From contig NZ_JAHSPF010000011.1 of assembly GCF_019132875.1 (NCBI RefSeq), positions 90,177 to 154,176 on the forward strand: a DNA stretch of 64,000 bases. The letters run 5' to 3'. Below, piece after piece: positions 8,417 to 17,324 of the stretch. Position 1 is the stretch's first letter, and each line of letters opens with the position of its first letter. Made by a program: the position numbers and the translations under genes. The DNA comes from Erwinia phyllosphaerae. Lineage in GTDB: Bacteria > Pseudomonadota > Gammaproteobacteria > Enterobacterales > Enterobacteriaceae. The notes beneath the pieces were generated by a model. It saw nothing but the letters and a program-made list of their open reading frames with translations, ran no database searches and was not told where the DNA came from.

Positions 8417-8956
8417 TTAATAATTCACGGTGAAGGTGGCAACAGCATTGGCAGGGCCTGCGGTGACGGTGGCCGCTTTCTGGATGTAGCGTGCGTAGAA
8501 GTCCAGCTTATTGGTCGTTGAGCCGGAGGTCAGGACATAGGGAGTAGACTCGGTGAAGAGAGGTCTTATGCCATTACTGTCGGAGAGCTGGATACCAATG
8601 CCGGTCGCGACGCCTTTCTCCTGGGTCAGCGCCAGCACGGTATTGTCACCTGCATAAGCGATACCATCGAATTTCACCTTAGCCGTAGTGACCGATTCCG
8701 GGCAGTTTTTCAGCAAAACGTTAAACTGCGTGGTGCTGGCAGTACCGCCTGCGGTAGAGCCCACGCCGCTAAAAGCCGTTTTATTGACGTTTCCCAGCGT
8801 TACATTCATTGTTGATGCCCCGGAGCCGTCCAGATCGACGGTACAGGCTGCATCTATAATACTGCCTTTAAAATTGATGACGCCATCGGCGGCGGCGGCA
8901 GATAAACCCATAGTCATTAAGGCTACGGTAGTCAGTGCGGTGCAAAGTTTTTTCAT
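8417..8956 (-). CDS. Major fimbrial subunit (FimA-like pilin)
   Basis: 179-aa type 1-like pilin. The signal peptide (about 1-22) ends in AAAA, and the mature chain begins DGVINFKGSIIDAACTVD, the typical pilin N-terminal extension followed by the first Cys. The second Cys is in LKNCPES, and the C-terminus has the penultimate Tyr of pilins (FTVNY). It is the first structural gene of the fimbrial operon and lies downstream of a co-oriented regulator gene. A hairpin after its stop suggests differential expression relative to the chaperone and usher. Confidence 0.93.
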   Translation of the reverse strand: MKKLCTALTTVALMTMGLSAAAADGVINFKGSIIDAACTVDLDGSGASTMNVTLGNVNKTAFSGVGSTAGGTASTTQFNVLLKNCPESVTTAKVKFDGIAYAGDNTVLALTQEKGVATGIGIQLSDSNGIRPLFTESTPYVLTSGSTTNKLDFYARYIQKAATVTAGPANAVATFTVNY

Positions 8957-9127
8957 GAAGTTATTCCTTTTTAATTTTATCCTGGATGCTGTCTATCGGG
9001 CATGCAGGCTAAAATTTGTGGCTTTCCTTTACAGGCGGGTGCCCATCTTTCTGCAATCTGGATAATTACAGCGTCGGTAATCTAAACCTTACCTGTTTTA
9101 TTAATCCAGATATGAAAGTATAAATTT

Positions 9128-9844
9128 TTACGCTTCATGAAGATCATAGGGTCTGTGATTTTTATATTCTGTCAATGCAGAGGGTGGGATGATGTGATTT
9201 TTTTCTATCCCAAAGATGGAGCAGGAGGCGTTTGCGGAAAATAGATAATGGGTGGTAAGGGTGATGATAAATGAAACGAGAACGGCAATAAATATAAGCA
9301 AACAGGGATGAGTATTTTTGACTTTGCTGGCTCTGTCGCTGCTTTGTTTGGTTAACAGGATTTTTTCAGGAGGAAAGTGGGCTAAATTCCGATCGGGATC
9401 GGTCAGCTCTAAAGCATCGATATTCCTGATCAGCTCATCCTCTTTCTCAACTTCTTTTACCTCGATTTTTCTGGTTATCGTTAGCCCCTTATGCGGTACG
9501 GTAACAATAAAATCTTCAGAGAGGCCTGCTTGTCTGAGCGCTTTTCTCAGTAAGGATATATTCTGGTAATAGGTGTTCTGGGCGACGACGATACCCTGTC
9601 GGCTCCAGACCTCTTCGATAAAATCTTTTCTGGAGATGATTTTTTGCGGGTTTTGTAGCAAAAGGAGTAAGCAGCGGCTTGCGGGAGCATTAATAAAAAT
9701 GGTTTTACTGACGCTGTTATCCTTCACGACCATCAGCTTCTTTTTATAAGGTGTAAATAACACCTTATTGTCGATCATATAAAAACAGGCGTCGCATTTA
9801 TCTCTGTTATACATTGTTCTTTCCATGATGAACTCTGATGCCAT
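9128..9844 (-). CDS. Membrane-anchored winged-helix regulator (CadC/ToxR-like)
   Basis: 238-aa protein with an OmpR-type winged-helix domain at about residues 25-130 (INAPASRCLLLLLQ, ISRKDFIEEVW, NTYYQNISLLRKALRQAG, VTVPHKGLTIT), a charged linker, one membrane helix (about 181-203, CLLIFIAVLVSFIITLTTHYLF) and a short C-terminal tail of about 35 residues. This layout fits CadC/ToxR-type regulators with DNA-binding domain in the cytosol and a very small periplasmic end. It lies 171 bp upstream of the major fimbrin gene in the same orientation and probably controls the fimbrial operon. The start is uncertain: Met1, Met7 and Met11 are all possible; GGAAAG precedes the third. Confidence 0.8.
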   Translation of the reverse strand: MASEFIMERTMYNRDKCDACFYMIDNKVLFTPYKKKLMVVKDNSVSKTIFINAPASRCLLLLLQNPQKIISRKDFIEEVWSRQGIVVAQNTYYQNISLLRKALRQAGLSEDFIVTVPHKGLTITRKIEVKEVEKEDELIRNIDALELTDPDRNLAHFPPEKILLTKQSSDRASKVKNTHPCLLIFIAVLVSFIITLTTHYLFSANASCSIFGIEKNHIIPPSALTEYKNHRPYDLHEA

Positions 9845-10116
9845 CCTGGCAGTCAGAAAGGTGGTTTTTATCCTTCTTTTCAGGAAAAATTATGAAAGGA
9901 GAGTTTATTATTCAGCTTCTTCCTAAAAGTTCAGTCCTGAAGATATATTTATATGATTTGTGTTATAAAGTCTATCTGTATGAAGCTAAATTTTTCAAAG
10001 GCTAATTTCTTATCGGTTTTCTGAATCATTACCAATAAAAATGCGGCAAAGATTACCCTGTTACTGGTGCAATAAAGCTGACGGTAAAATGCTCTCGCCG
10101 GTTAATTAAGGCTATT

Positions 10117-10491
10117 TCATAGCGAAGAACGCTGGCTGGTTGGGATGATTTCACGGATGGCCACGCCGATAATGGTGACCTCGCTTAAGGCTTTACCCTC
10201 AATGATTACCCCCTCATCCGTTATGATCTGCTCCGGATGGCGTCTGACGTACGCCCAGTTGCAGTCGCCCGCCACCTCAATCAATACCCGGCTACCGGCG
10301 ACGGCAGGGCGATAGCGGTCAATAATACAGAAACTGCCGTTGCAGGCGCTAAGGTAGCAATCATCGTTGGTAGGAATAAGATCCTGAAGTTTGCTAAACA
10401 AAAACTTTATCTGGTGGGTAGAAGCCAGTTTCTGTTCTGCGGCGCTGGCAGCAACGCACGAGCGATACACCCGATTTTTTAATCCGCTCAT
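10117..10491 (-). CDS. Unknown protein coupled to umuD; possible degenerate S24-fold relative
   Basis: 124-aa protein not recognised as a named family. The ATG at 10491 lies 4 nt after the umuD stop with GGAG in the preceding gene end, so it is co-transcribed and probably translationally coupled. It occupies the place where umuC is normally found. The C-terminal half has a pattern reminiscent of the LexA/UmuD beta-fold (DRYRPAVAGSRVLIEVAGD, then VTIIGVAIREI like the FGVV end of UmuD), but no Ser-Lys dyad in the expected places. Function unknown; a non-catalytic UmuD-like partner or inhibitor is only a guess. A longer frame up to 10533 overlaps umuD and is less likely. Confidence 0.7.
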   Translation of the reverse strand: MSGLKNRVYRSCVAASAAEQKLASTHQIKFLFSKLQDLIPTNDDCYLSACNGSFCIIDRYRPAVAGSRVLIEVAGDCNWAYVRRHPEQIITDEGVIIEGKALSEVTIIGVAIREIIPTSQRSSL

Positions 10492-10495
10492 GTCA

Positions 10496-10915
10496 TTACT
10501 CCATTGCCTTGATGGTAAAGGTAACAACGCCAAATATTTCCAGCTGCTCTTCTTCGGCCAGAATAATCGGCGGCCATGCCTGATTCATTGCCAGCAGCCG
10601 CACATCCGGGCGCAGCTGTAATTTTTTTACCGTAAACTCGCCGTTAACGGCTGCCACCACGATATCACCATGATCGGCAGTGAGGCCGTTATCGACGACC
10701 AGCAAATCGCCGTCATCAATACCGGCGTCTTTCATAGAGTCACCGCTGACCCGAATGTAATAAGTGTGCTCTGGCCGCTGCACCAGCAGATCGTTTAAAT
10801 CCAGACGCTGTTCGACATGATCGTGTGCGCCGCCGGGCGATCCGCAGGGCACTCGGTACAGAAATAGCGGTCGCTGCACCAGCGCGCGTACCTCAGCAGG
10901 GCGAAGGAGATTCAT
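10496..10915 (-). CDS. umuD: UmuD, SOS mutagenesis S24 peptidase
   Basis: 139 aa, the same length as E. coli UmuD. It carries the Cys24-Gly25 self-cleavage site (VPCGSPGG), the catalytic Ser60 (SGDSM) and Lys97 ([10 protein letters not shown]), all at the E. coli positions. Normally UmuD is cleaved on RecA-ssDNA to UmuD' and joins UmuC in DNA polymerase V. I place the start at 10915 (MNLLRPAEV), since a longer frame to 10972 would run through the SOS box at 10935-10950. No umuC follows; a small unknown gene does. UmuD could serve a umuC elsewhere or another partner. Confidence 0.93.
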   Translation of the reverse strand: MNLLRPAEVRALVQRPLFLYRVPCGSPGGAHDHVEQRLDLNDLLVQRPEHTYYIRVSGDSMKDAGIDDGDLLVVDNGLTADHGDIVVAAVNGEFTVKKLQLRPDVRLLAMNQAWPPIILAEEEQLEIFGVVTFTIKAME

Positions 10916-10934
10916 AGGGTTATCCTGAAAAGTG

Positions 10935-10950
10935 CTGTATATAAATACAG
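10935..10950 (-). promoter_or_regulatory. LexA-binding SOS box of umuD
   Basis: CTGTATATAAATACAG is a 16-bp CTGT-N8-ACAG LexA box, 19 bp upstream of the umuD start codon. This matches the position and sequence type of SOS boxes at umuDC operons and predicts DNA-damage induction of umuD and the coupled gene. Confidence 0.9.
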
Positions 10951-11135
10951 TATTACCTTTTCCGATAATCAATCAAGCTTGCCGACGCTTTTTTTCAGGA
11001 TCGCTAAAAGGGAGGAAGGGGAGAAAACGGGCGGCCGGGCCTGCCAGCACGGGAAAGCGGGATGAAAAAAGGGAGTATTCTGAAAAACGACGGACCGCAA
11101 AATCAGCGTAGCGTTTTGCGGCTCGCGGGCTGGAA

Positions 11136-11307
11136 GGCGACTTTTAACGCAGCGGGTAAGGGGCCTGGTGGCCTGCAAGGCGACTTTTAACGCAGCGAGC
11201 AATGGGCTTAGTGGCCTGCGAGGCGACTTTTAACGCAGCGAGCAACGGGCTTAGTGGCCTGCAAGGCGACTTTTAACGCAGCGGGCAACAGGCATAAACG
11301 TCTCTGC
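11136..11307. repeat. Four 43-bp tandem repeats over the 3' end of the MocR gene
   Basis: Units start at 11136, 11179, 11222 and 11265, each beginning ggcgacttttaacgcagcg. Units 2 and 3 differ at only a few positions; unit 1 is more diverged and unit 4 matches for about 30 bp before it becomes unique MocR coding sequence. The MocR stop codon (11251-11253) lies in unit 3, and the last residues of the protein (about RCVKSRLAGH) come from the repeat. The layout suggests amplification of the gene's 3' end. Confidence 0.9.
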
Positions 11308-12726
11308 CATCGCCTCGGCGCTGACGCAGGCGTAGCCCAGAATCAGACCGTGCCTTTTTGCTTCGCCTGCGTAATAGACTGAAAGCGGGCGAGTCCATAC
11401 GCCTTGCTGCTCAAGCTCGGCGCTGAGGGCAATATCATCGACCGCCTGCGGCAGCGCTAAAATCAGGTGCAGGCCGGCATGGCTGTCCTGACCAATAAAT
11501 TCAGCGCCCAGCTCATGGCAGATAACGTTGACCAGAGCCGCGCGCCGCTGGCTATAGAGCTGACGCATGCGGCGGATATGCGCCGCATAATGGCCTTCAC
11601 GGATAAACTCGGCCAACGTTAACTGGGTAAGGCCGTAGCCGCCGCGATAAAGTTCAGAGTGGGCAATTTTAAGCCGCTCCGTCAGCGAAGGCGGCAGAAC
11701 CATATAGCTGATGCGCAGCCCCGGATAAAGGGTTTTGCTGAATGTCCCCAGATAGATAACGCTTTCATCCGGCGACAACCCCTGTAAAGCCGGAATCGGG
11801 TTTTCGCCATAGCGAAACTCGCTGTCGTAGTCATCTTCAATGACCAGGCTACCCCATTTTTTCGCCCAATCGAGTAATGCCTTACGCCGGTTGAGGCTCA
11901 TCACGGCTCCTGTCGGATACTGGTGAGAAGGCGTAATACAAATCAGGCGCGGCGGCGTGGCCTCTGGCGGTAGCGTCAGCCCTTCGTCATCCACCGGAAC
12001 CGGGACAATCCGCAGGCCGTTGACTTCCAGCACGCTGCGATGCCCCCAGTAACCGGGCTCTTCTACCCAGACCCGATCGCCATGATCGCACAGCATTTTA
12101 GCCAGCAGATCCAGCGACTGATGCGTGCCGGAAGTGATGAGGATCTGCTCCGCACGGCATTTGACGGAACGCGAGACGCGCAAATATTCTGCCAGCGCAG
12201 TTTGTAGCGGCGCATAACCTCCGTGCTGCGAATAGCTCAGTATTTCCACCGGAAGCCGCACGTTAATACGTCGCGCAATTTTGCTCCACGTATGATGGGG
12301 AAAATGACGCACGTCCGGCACGCCAGGCATAAAAGCGCCCCACTGGCGCTGGCTGGCTCCGGCACGGCTCAGCAGCTGTTCGCCTCTTTGCGATAGCGTT
12401 ATCTGCGCCGGGCAGGGGTGGTCATTGCAGGTCTCACTGGCGCCAGACATATCGCGTTCTGGCAGTACGTTATTAACAAAGGTGCCGCTGCCCGCCCGGG
12501 TTTTCAGATAACCTTCGGACTGAAGCTGTTCGTAAGCGGCCAGCACCGTATTACGCGACACGGCCAGCTCCGCAGCCAGGTCCCTGGACGCAGGCAGGCG
12601 GGTTCCCGGTGAGATCATTCCTTCCTGAATGGCTTGCTGTAGCGCATCGTACAGACGCTTGCCCAACGTGCCGGGCATGGCCTGCTCAATGCGGTATGCA
12701 ACCAGATCGCCGACGAGTGTGCGCAA
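11251..12726 (-). CDS. MocR-type (GntR/aminotransferase-fold) transcriptional regulator
   Basis: 491-aa regulator with a GntR winged helix (about 10-80: RLYDALQQAIQEGMISPGTRLPASRDLA, then LLAAYEQLQSEGYLKTRAGSGTFV-like motif) fused to an aminotransferase class I-like domain with the PLP-binding Lys331 (TFSKTLYPG). Family members such as GabR and PdxR sense PLP adducts. It diverges from puuE with 103 bp between, so local control of this GABA transaminase gene is likely. Translation appears to start with TTG at 12726, preceded by AAGGAG 7 nt upstream. Its 3' end lies in tandem repeats, so the last residues may be altered from the ancestral C-terminus. Confidence 0.87.
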   Translation of the reverse strand: MRTLVGDLVAYRIEQAMPGTLGKRLYDALQQAIQEGMISPGTRLPASRDLAAELAVSRNTVLAAYEQLQSEGYLKTRAGSGTFVNNVLPERDMSGASETCNDHPCPAQITLSQRGEQLLSRAGASQRQWGAFMPGVPDVRHFPHHTWSKIARRINVRLPVEILSYSQHGGYAPLQTALAEYLRVSRSVKCRAEQILITSGTHQSLDLLAKMLCDHGDRVWVEEPGYWGHRSVLEVNGLRIVPVPVDDEGLTLPPEATPPRLICITPSHQYPTGAVMSLNRRKALLDWAKKWGSLVIEDDYDSEFRYGENPIPALQGLSPDESVIYLGTFSKTLYPGLRISYMVLPPSLTERLKIAHSELYRGGYGLTQLTLAEFIREGHYAAHIRRMRQLYSQRRAALVNVICHELGAEFIGQDSHAGLHLILALPQAVDDIALSAELEQQGVWTRPLSVYYAGEAKRHGLILGYACVSAEAMAETFMPVARCVKSRLAGH

Positions 12727-12829
12727 AGTGGCTCCTTAAAATAGTCAAAACTGGCTCTGGATAATAGCACCCTAAAGGCGCTAAAAATCAGGGTAATCAC
12801 TATCTTCTATCCGTAACGAGGAGCCAAAC

Positions 12830-14089
12830 ATGAGCAACAGTGTCCAGCAGCGCCGTCTTGATGCCACGCCGCGCGGCGTCGGGGTAATGTGTGATTTTCT
12901 GGTCAAACAGGCCGAAAACGCGACGCTTACCGATAGCGAAGGGCGCGAGTATATCGACTTTGCTGCCGGTATTGCCGTGTTGAACACCGGGCATCGTCAC
13001 CCTGCCGTGATTGATGCCGTCAGGCAGCAGCTGGAATGCTTTACCCATACTGCATTCCAGGTGATTCCTTATGAAAACTACATTTCGCTGGCCGAGCGGC
13101 TGAACGCGCTGGTGCCTGTCGAAGGTAAAGTGAAAACCACCTTTTTTACTACGGGGGCAGAAGCCGTAGAGAACGCCGTGAAAATAGCGCGTGCCGCGAC
13201 GGGCCGTGCGGGCGTCATTACTTTTACCGGCGCGTTTCATGGCCGCACCATGATGACCATGGCGCTGACCGGCAAGGTAGCGCCTTATAAAACAGGGTTT
13301 GGGCCGTTTCCCGGCTCGGTGTTTCATGCCCGCTATCCTAATGCGCTGCATGGCATCAGCGTGGAAGATGCACTGAAAAGCCTGGACGATCTCTTCCACT
13401 GTGATATTGCGCCGCAGGAAGTTGCCGCCATCATCTTCGAACCCATCCAGGGCGAAGGCGGATTTAACGTTGCACCGCCGGAATTTGTTAGCGCGCTGCG
13501 CCGCCTGTGTGACCAACACGGCATTGTGCTGGTCGCCGATGAAATTCAGTCCGGCTTTGCGCGTACCGGCAAAATGTTCGCCAGCGAATACTATCCGGAT
13601 GCGAAACCCGACCTGATTACTATGGCAAAAAGCCTTGGCGGCGGTTTTCCAATTTCCGGCGTGGCGGGTCGTGCCGATCTGATGGATGCGCCAGCGCCAG
13701 GCGGGCTGGGCGGCACCTATGCGGGCAATCCCGTGGCGATTGCGGCGGCGCATGCCGTGCTTGACGTCATTGCTGAAGAGCAGCTGTGCGCAAGAGCCAA
13801 CAGGCTGGGCGCACAGCTGTGTGAAGCGCTGGAAAGCACCGGCAATCCGGCTGTCGCGCAGATTCGCGGACGTGGCTCAATGATCGCCGTTGAGTTTAAC
13901 GACCCGGCCAGCGGCGCACCGAGCGGTGAGATTGCTCGCGCCATACAAAAACGCGCGATGGAAAAAGGTCTGATTCTGCTGACCTGTGGCGTGCATGGCA
14001 ACGTGATCCGTTTTCTGTATCCGCTGACGATCCCGGATGCGCAGTTCAAAGAATCATTAACCATTCTGACGACGATCTTTAAAGCATAA
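12830..14089 (+). CDS. puuE: 4-aminobutyrate aminotransferase PuuE
   Basis: 419-aa class III PLP-dependent transaminase that converts GABA and 2-oxoglutarate to succinate semialdehyde and glutamate, the last-but-one step of the Puu putrescine pathway. The N-terminus (RRLDATPRGVGVMC) and C-terminus (NVIRFLYPLTIPDAQF) match E. coli PuuE more closely than GabT. The PLP Lys267 lies in MAKSLGGG, with the upstream Asp of LVADEIQSGFARTG. GAGG precedes the ATG. Unlike E. coli, it is not at the end of the puuCBE string but next to a divergent MocR regulator. Confidence 0.93.
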   Translation: MSNSVQQRRLDATPRGVGVMCDFLVKQAENATLTDSEGREYIDFAAGIAVLNTGHRHPAVIDAVRQQLECFTHTAFQVIPYENYISLAERLNALVPVEGKVKTTFFTTGAEAVENAVKIARAATGRAGVITFTGAFHGRTMMTMALTGKVAPYKTGFGPFPGSVFHARYPNALHGISVEDALKSLDDLFHCDIAPQEVAAIIFEPIQGEGGFNVAPPEFVSALRRLCDQHGIVLVADEIQSGFARTGKMFASEYYPDAKPDLITMAKSLGGGFPISGVAGRADLMDAPAPGGLGGTYAGNPVAIAAAHAVLDVIAEEQLCARANRLGAQLCEALESTGNPAVAQIRGRGSMIAVEFNDPASGAPSGEIARAIQKRAMEKGLILLTCGVHGNVIRFLYPLTIPDAQFKESLTILTTIFKA

Positions 14090-14113
14090 AAAGATCGGCA
14101 AAGGAACAAACGA

Positions 14114-14147
14114 TCCCCGAAGGAAACCTGCCTTCGGGGATTTTTTT
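14114..14147 (+). terminator. Terminator between convergent puuE and puuP
   Basis: Perfect 10-bp stem tccccgaagg/ccttcgggga with a 7-nt loop and seven T on the plus strand, 24 bp after the puuE stop. The puuP stop at 14146 lies within the T-run, so on the minus strand the hairpin comes just after puuP and may serve both genes. Confidence 0.9.
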
Positions 14148-15513
14148 ATTTTCCGGGCAGCTCGGCATGTAATTTATCAAACTGCGGCGGCGGCTGACGG
14201 AAACGGCGAGTTAAATACGTTAAGTAGATCACGCCCAGAATGGCCCAGGTTAACCCCATCGTCAGGGAAGAGGCCTCCAGATTTACCCATAGGATAGCGA
14301 CCGTTGCGGCACCTACCATCGGCAAGACCAGATAATGCAGCTTCTCTTTCCAGCTTTTATTACGGCCTTCGCGCCGATAGAAGTGGTTAAACACGGAGAG
14401 ATTAACAAAGGTAAAGGCAACCAGAGCGCCAAAATTAATCAGCGCGGTGGCCGTAACCAGATCAAAGTAGAGGGCGGAAAGCGCTACAACCCCGACCATA
14501 ATGACGTTTAGCGCTGGCGTTCGCCATCTGGGATGCACGTAGCCAAAAATCTTTTCCGGAAATACGTTATCCCGGCCCATCACATACAGCAGGCGGGAAA
14601 CGCTGGCGTGTGAAGCCAGTCCGGAAGCCAGCGTGTTGATAAAAGTGGTGCAGAGAAATACCGACTGGAACAGCTTACCGCCTACGTAAAGCGCGATTTC
14701 AGGCAGCGCGGCGTCAGGATGCTTAAACCGGCTGACGTCCGGAAAAAACAACTGCATAAAGAAGGAAGCCGCAATAAATATTAGCCCGCCATAGAGCGCC
14801 GTCAGGAAAATGGCGCGCGGAATGGTTTTTGCCGCGTTAAACGTCTCTTCCGAAAGCGTGGTCACCGCATCAAAACCAAGAAACGAAAAGCAGACGATGG
14901 TTGCGCCGGTAATAATCGGCAGCAGGTGAGCATTTTGACTGACAAAAGGCTGCACGGACCAGACCGTTCCCAGCCCCTCTCCTTTATATAAGCCGTGAAC
15001 CACCAGGAAAATAAATACCGTGATGATCGCGACCTGTACCAGCACAAACAGCGTGTTGAAATTTGCGACCAGGTTAACGCTTTTCAGATTGGCGGCGGTC
15101 ATTATCGCCACAAATCCCACTACCCAAACCCAGGGGGGAACGGACGGAAACAGAACGGAGAGGTAAATCTTCGCCAGCAGAACGTTAATCATCGGCAGGA
15201 AAAGGTAATCCAGCAGCGATGACCAGCCGACCATAAAACCAACGTGCGGATTAATGGCTTTCTGCGCATAGGTGTAGGCGGAACCCGCCTGCGGAAACTG
15301 GCGTACCAGCTTGCCGTAGCTGATAGCGGTAAACAGCACGCCAGCCAGCGCCAGCAGATAAGAGGCCGGGACGTGGCCCTGGCTGATACCGGAAACGATA
15401 CCGAAAGTATCGAAAACCGTCATTGGCGTCAGGTACGCCAGCCCCATCATCACGACTTGCCAAAGCTTAAGGGATTTTTTCAGCCCGGGTTTTTCCAGAG
15501 TGGTGGGCGTCAT
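14146..15513 (-). CDS. puuP: Putrescine importer PuuP (APC family)
   Basis: 455-aa amino acid-polyamine-cation permease with 12 predicted membrane helices. The N-terminal part ([22 protein letters not shown]) is the typical PuuP start. It imports putrescine by proton symport, feeding PuuA. A strong GGAGG lies upstream of the ATG. It follows puuA by 174 bp in the same orientation, as in the E. coli puuAP arrangement, and ends against puuE. Confidence 0.92.
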   Translation of the reverse strand: MTPTTLEKPGLKKSLKLWQVVMMGLAYLTPMTVFDTFGIVSGISQGHVPASYLLALAGVLFTAISYGKLVRQFPQAGSAYTYAQKAINPHVGFMVGWSSLLDYLFLPMINVLLAKIYLSVLFPSVPPWVWVVGFVAIMTAANLKSVNLVANFNTLFVLVQVAIITVFIFLVVHGLYKGEGLGTVWSVQPFVSQNAHLLPIITGATIVCFSFLGFDAVTTLSEETFNAAKTIPRAIFLTALYGGLIFIAASFFMQLFFPDVSRFKHPDAALPEIALYVGGKLFQSVFLCTTFINTLASGLASHASVSRLLYVMGRDNVFPEKIFGYVHPRWRTPALNVIMVGVVALSALYFDLVTATALINFGALVAFTFVNLSVFNHFYRREGRNKSWKEKLHYLVLPMVGAATVAILWVNLEASSLTMGLTWAILGVIYLTYLTRRFRQPPPQFDKLHAELPGK

Positions 15514-15585
15514 TGATAACCTCCTTGCCGATGCACGACGTTCGGCAACCCTTGCACCGCAGAAACGGCAACCGGAGACAGAAGA

Positions 15586-15613
15586 GCAGGCGGGTTCAGG
15601 CCGCCTTTTTTAT
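15586..15613 (+). other. Plus-strand terminator-like hairpin between puuA and puuP
   Basis: The 174-bp puuA-puuP gap holds a short GC stem (ggcgg/ccgcc, loop about 7 nt) followed by six T on the plus strand, which is the strand opposite to both genes. It could end an antisense transcript or act as a weak structure in the puuAP mRNA. Nothing else in the gap is identifiable. Confidence 0.35.
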
Positions 15614-15687
15614 ACAGGGCAGGTAACATGCACATTTCCGGACCTCTTTATGATGTTGTTGTAAGGCGTCCGCTGCCGCATTGCTGG

Positions 15688-17106
15688 TCAGGCGTTTTTT
15701 AACATCCAGTCAATCTCCGTATCGGTAATCAGCCGTTCAAATTGAATCAGCTCATTGTTTTTGCAGGCGTGCCAGACGTGGCTAAACCGTTCGCCCAGCA
15801 GCTGGCAGAGCTTTTCGTGCTGGGCGAATTCCCACAGCGCGTCGCTCTGGCGGATCGGGAACGGCAAACCGTCCTGCTCCAGCCCGTTGCCTTCGACTTT
15901 GGGTGGCAGAGGCAGTTCGTTATCCAGGCCGTGCAAAATGCCGGCAAGGATAGTGGCCATCACCAGATACGGGTTGGCATCTGCGCCAGCAACGCGATAT
16001 TCCACGCGATGGTTATCGCGATCGCCACAGGGGATGCGCAGCGCAACGGTGCGGTTATTGTGTCCCCAGGAGGCCTGCGTCGGCACATACATACCCGGCT
16101 GAAAGCGGCGGTAAGAGTTGATATTGGGCGCGAGCAGCGCAACGGAAGCCGGCATTAAATCGATCATCCCGGCGAGCGAGCGCTGCAGAATAGTGGAGTT
16201 GTCGCCTGCATGGTTAACCAGCACGTTTTCGCCTTGCTCGTTGAGCATGCTGATATGGATGTGCATGCCGCTTCCGGCATATTCTTCATAGGGTTTGGCC
16301 ATGAAAGTCGCATGCATATCATGTTTCTCTGCCACCAGACGTACCAGGCGTTTGAGCGCCAGAGCGTGGTCGCAAGCCTGTAAAACATCGCTGGTATGAT
16401 GCAGATTGACTTCAAACTGGCCCGGCGAGGCTTCTGCTACCGCGCCGTCGGCCGGGATTTTTTGCAAACGCGCCAGCTCATCGATATCGCTCAGCACGTC
16501 GGCAAAGTGATTCAGGTTATCTACCGAGTAGACCTGGCTCTGCATATTTCTGTCTGACGTACCGGGCGCGCAAGGCGGCTGTAGATAGCCTTCGGCGTCG
16601 CGCTGGCGGTCCAGTAAATAGAATTCCAGCTCGACGGCGACGACCGGATGCAGGCCGCGCTGGCGCAGCTGTTGCCACAAGCGATTGAGCACGTTGCGGG
16701 GTTCGACATCAAAGGGCGCGCCGTTTTCATCCTGCATTGTCAGCAGAAGCTGGCCAATCGCCTGGGGATCGCTGGCGGAAGGCGTCAGCGTGCCGGGAAC
16801 AGGGATACAGGTACGATCCGGCTCGCCTAATTGCTGACCCAGCCCGGCTTCTTCCACCACGTTGCCAAGGATATCCATGGCAAAGACGGAAGCCGGAAAG
16901 TAGCAGCCCCTTTCCAGCTTACGTAGCGCGTTAATTGGGACCCGTTTGCCGCGGAAACACCCGTTGAGGTCAGTAAGCATAACGTCAACGTACTGGGTTT
17001 CCGGGTAGTGCTGAAGGTACTCTTCTACCTCCCGGGCGAACGCGCTACTTCGTCTCTCTTCAACCTGCTGCACAAAATTTTCAACTGTTACGATATTAGT
17101 TTCCAT
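15688..17106 (-). CDS. puuA: Gamma-glutamylputrescine synthetase PuuA
   Basis: 472-aa glutamine synthetase-like ligase that joins glutamate to putrescine with ATP in the first step of the Puu pathway. Motifs of the GS catalytic domain are visible: VAVELEFYLLDR, ASPGQFEVNLHH, GSGMHIHISM, NINSYRRFQPGMYVPTQASWG, NHRVEYRVAGADANPYLVMA. Length and sequence pattern fit PuuA rather than GlnA (the adenylylation loop is absent). It diverges from puuD across 218 bp carrying a PuuR-like box. Confidence 0.95.
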   Translation of the reverse strand: METNIVTVENFVQQVEERRSSAFAREVEEYLQHYPETQYVDVMLTDLNGCFRGKRVPINALRKLERGCYFPASVFAMDILGNVVEEAGLGQQLGEPDRTCIPVPGTLTPSASDPQAIGQLLLTMQDENGAPFDVEPRNVLNRLWQQLRQRGLHPVVAVELEFYLLDRQRDAEGYLQPPCAPGTSDRNMQSQVYSVDNLNHFADVLSDIDELARLQKIPADGAVAEASPGQFEVNLHHTSDVLQACDHALALKRLVRLVAEKHDMHATFMAKPYEEYAGSGMHIHISMLNEQGENVLVNHAGDNSTILQRSLAGMIDLMPASVALLAPNINSYRRFQPGMYVPTQASWGHNNRTVALRIPCGDRDNHRVEYRVAGADANPYLVMATILAGILHGLDNELPLPPKVEGNGLEQDGLPFPIRQSDALWEFAQHEKLCQLLGERFSHVWHACKNNELIQFERLITDTEIDWMLKNA

Positions 17107-17158
17107 GATTCACCACTGCTGGCCTTTGGTTGGGTAACGGGATTGCCCCTGAGATGTT

Positions 17159-17174
17159 AAATATAATGCACATT
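17159..17174 (+). promoter_or_regulatory. Candidate PuuR operator in the puuA-puuD intergenic region
   Basis: AAATATAATGCACATT resembles the asymmetric PuuR recognition sequence known from E. coli (AAAATATAATGAACA). It lies about 53 bp upstream of puuA and 150 bp upstream of puuD. A second, weaker match on the other strand is at about 17208-17222. Induction by putrescine would follow from release of PuuR. Confidence 0.55.
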
Positions 17175-17324
17175 AAAAGAATCTATACCGGAATAATTTG
17201 TTTTTCAAATGTTGCATTACAATTAAAAAAGGGTTATCAAAATAGCCAAGGATAAAAATATTGTACGATTCAGGCGCTTTTGGGCGCCTTTGTAAAAAAT
17301 TTAGTCCGGAATGAAGGGGTAATC

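Noticed and set aside
8957..9127. Invertible fimbrial switch upstream of the major fimbrin gene
   Set aside because: No pair of inverted repeats bracketing the promoter and no recombinase gene nearby.
10496..10972. Long (158-aa) form of UmuD
   Set aside because: Its first 19 codons overlap the LexA box and promoter; the 139-aa form matches the family at every catalytic position.
11136..11307. CRISPR or REP element for the 43-bp repeats
   Set aside because: Repeats are directly adjacent with no spacers and do not form the REP palindrome; they match the MocR gene end.
12800..13753. 317-aa minus-strand frame over puuE
   Set aside because: It is the antisense shadow of a well-conserved aminotransferase; composition is His/Gly/Arg-rich and no family is recognised.
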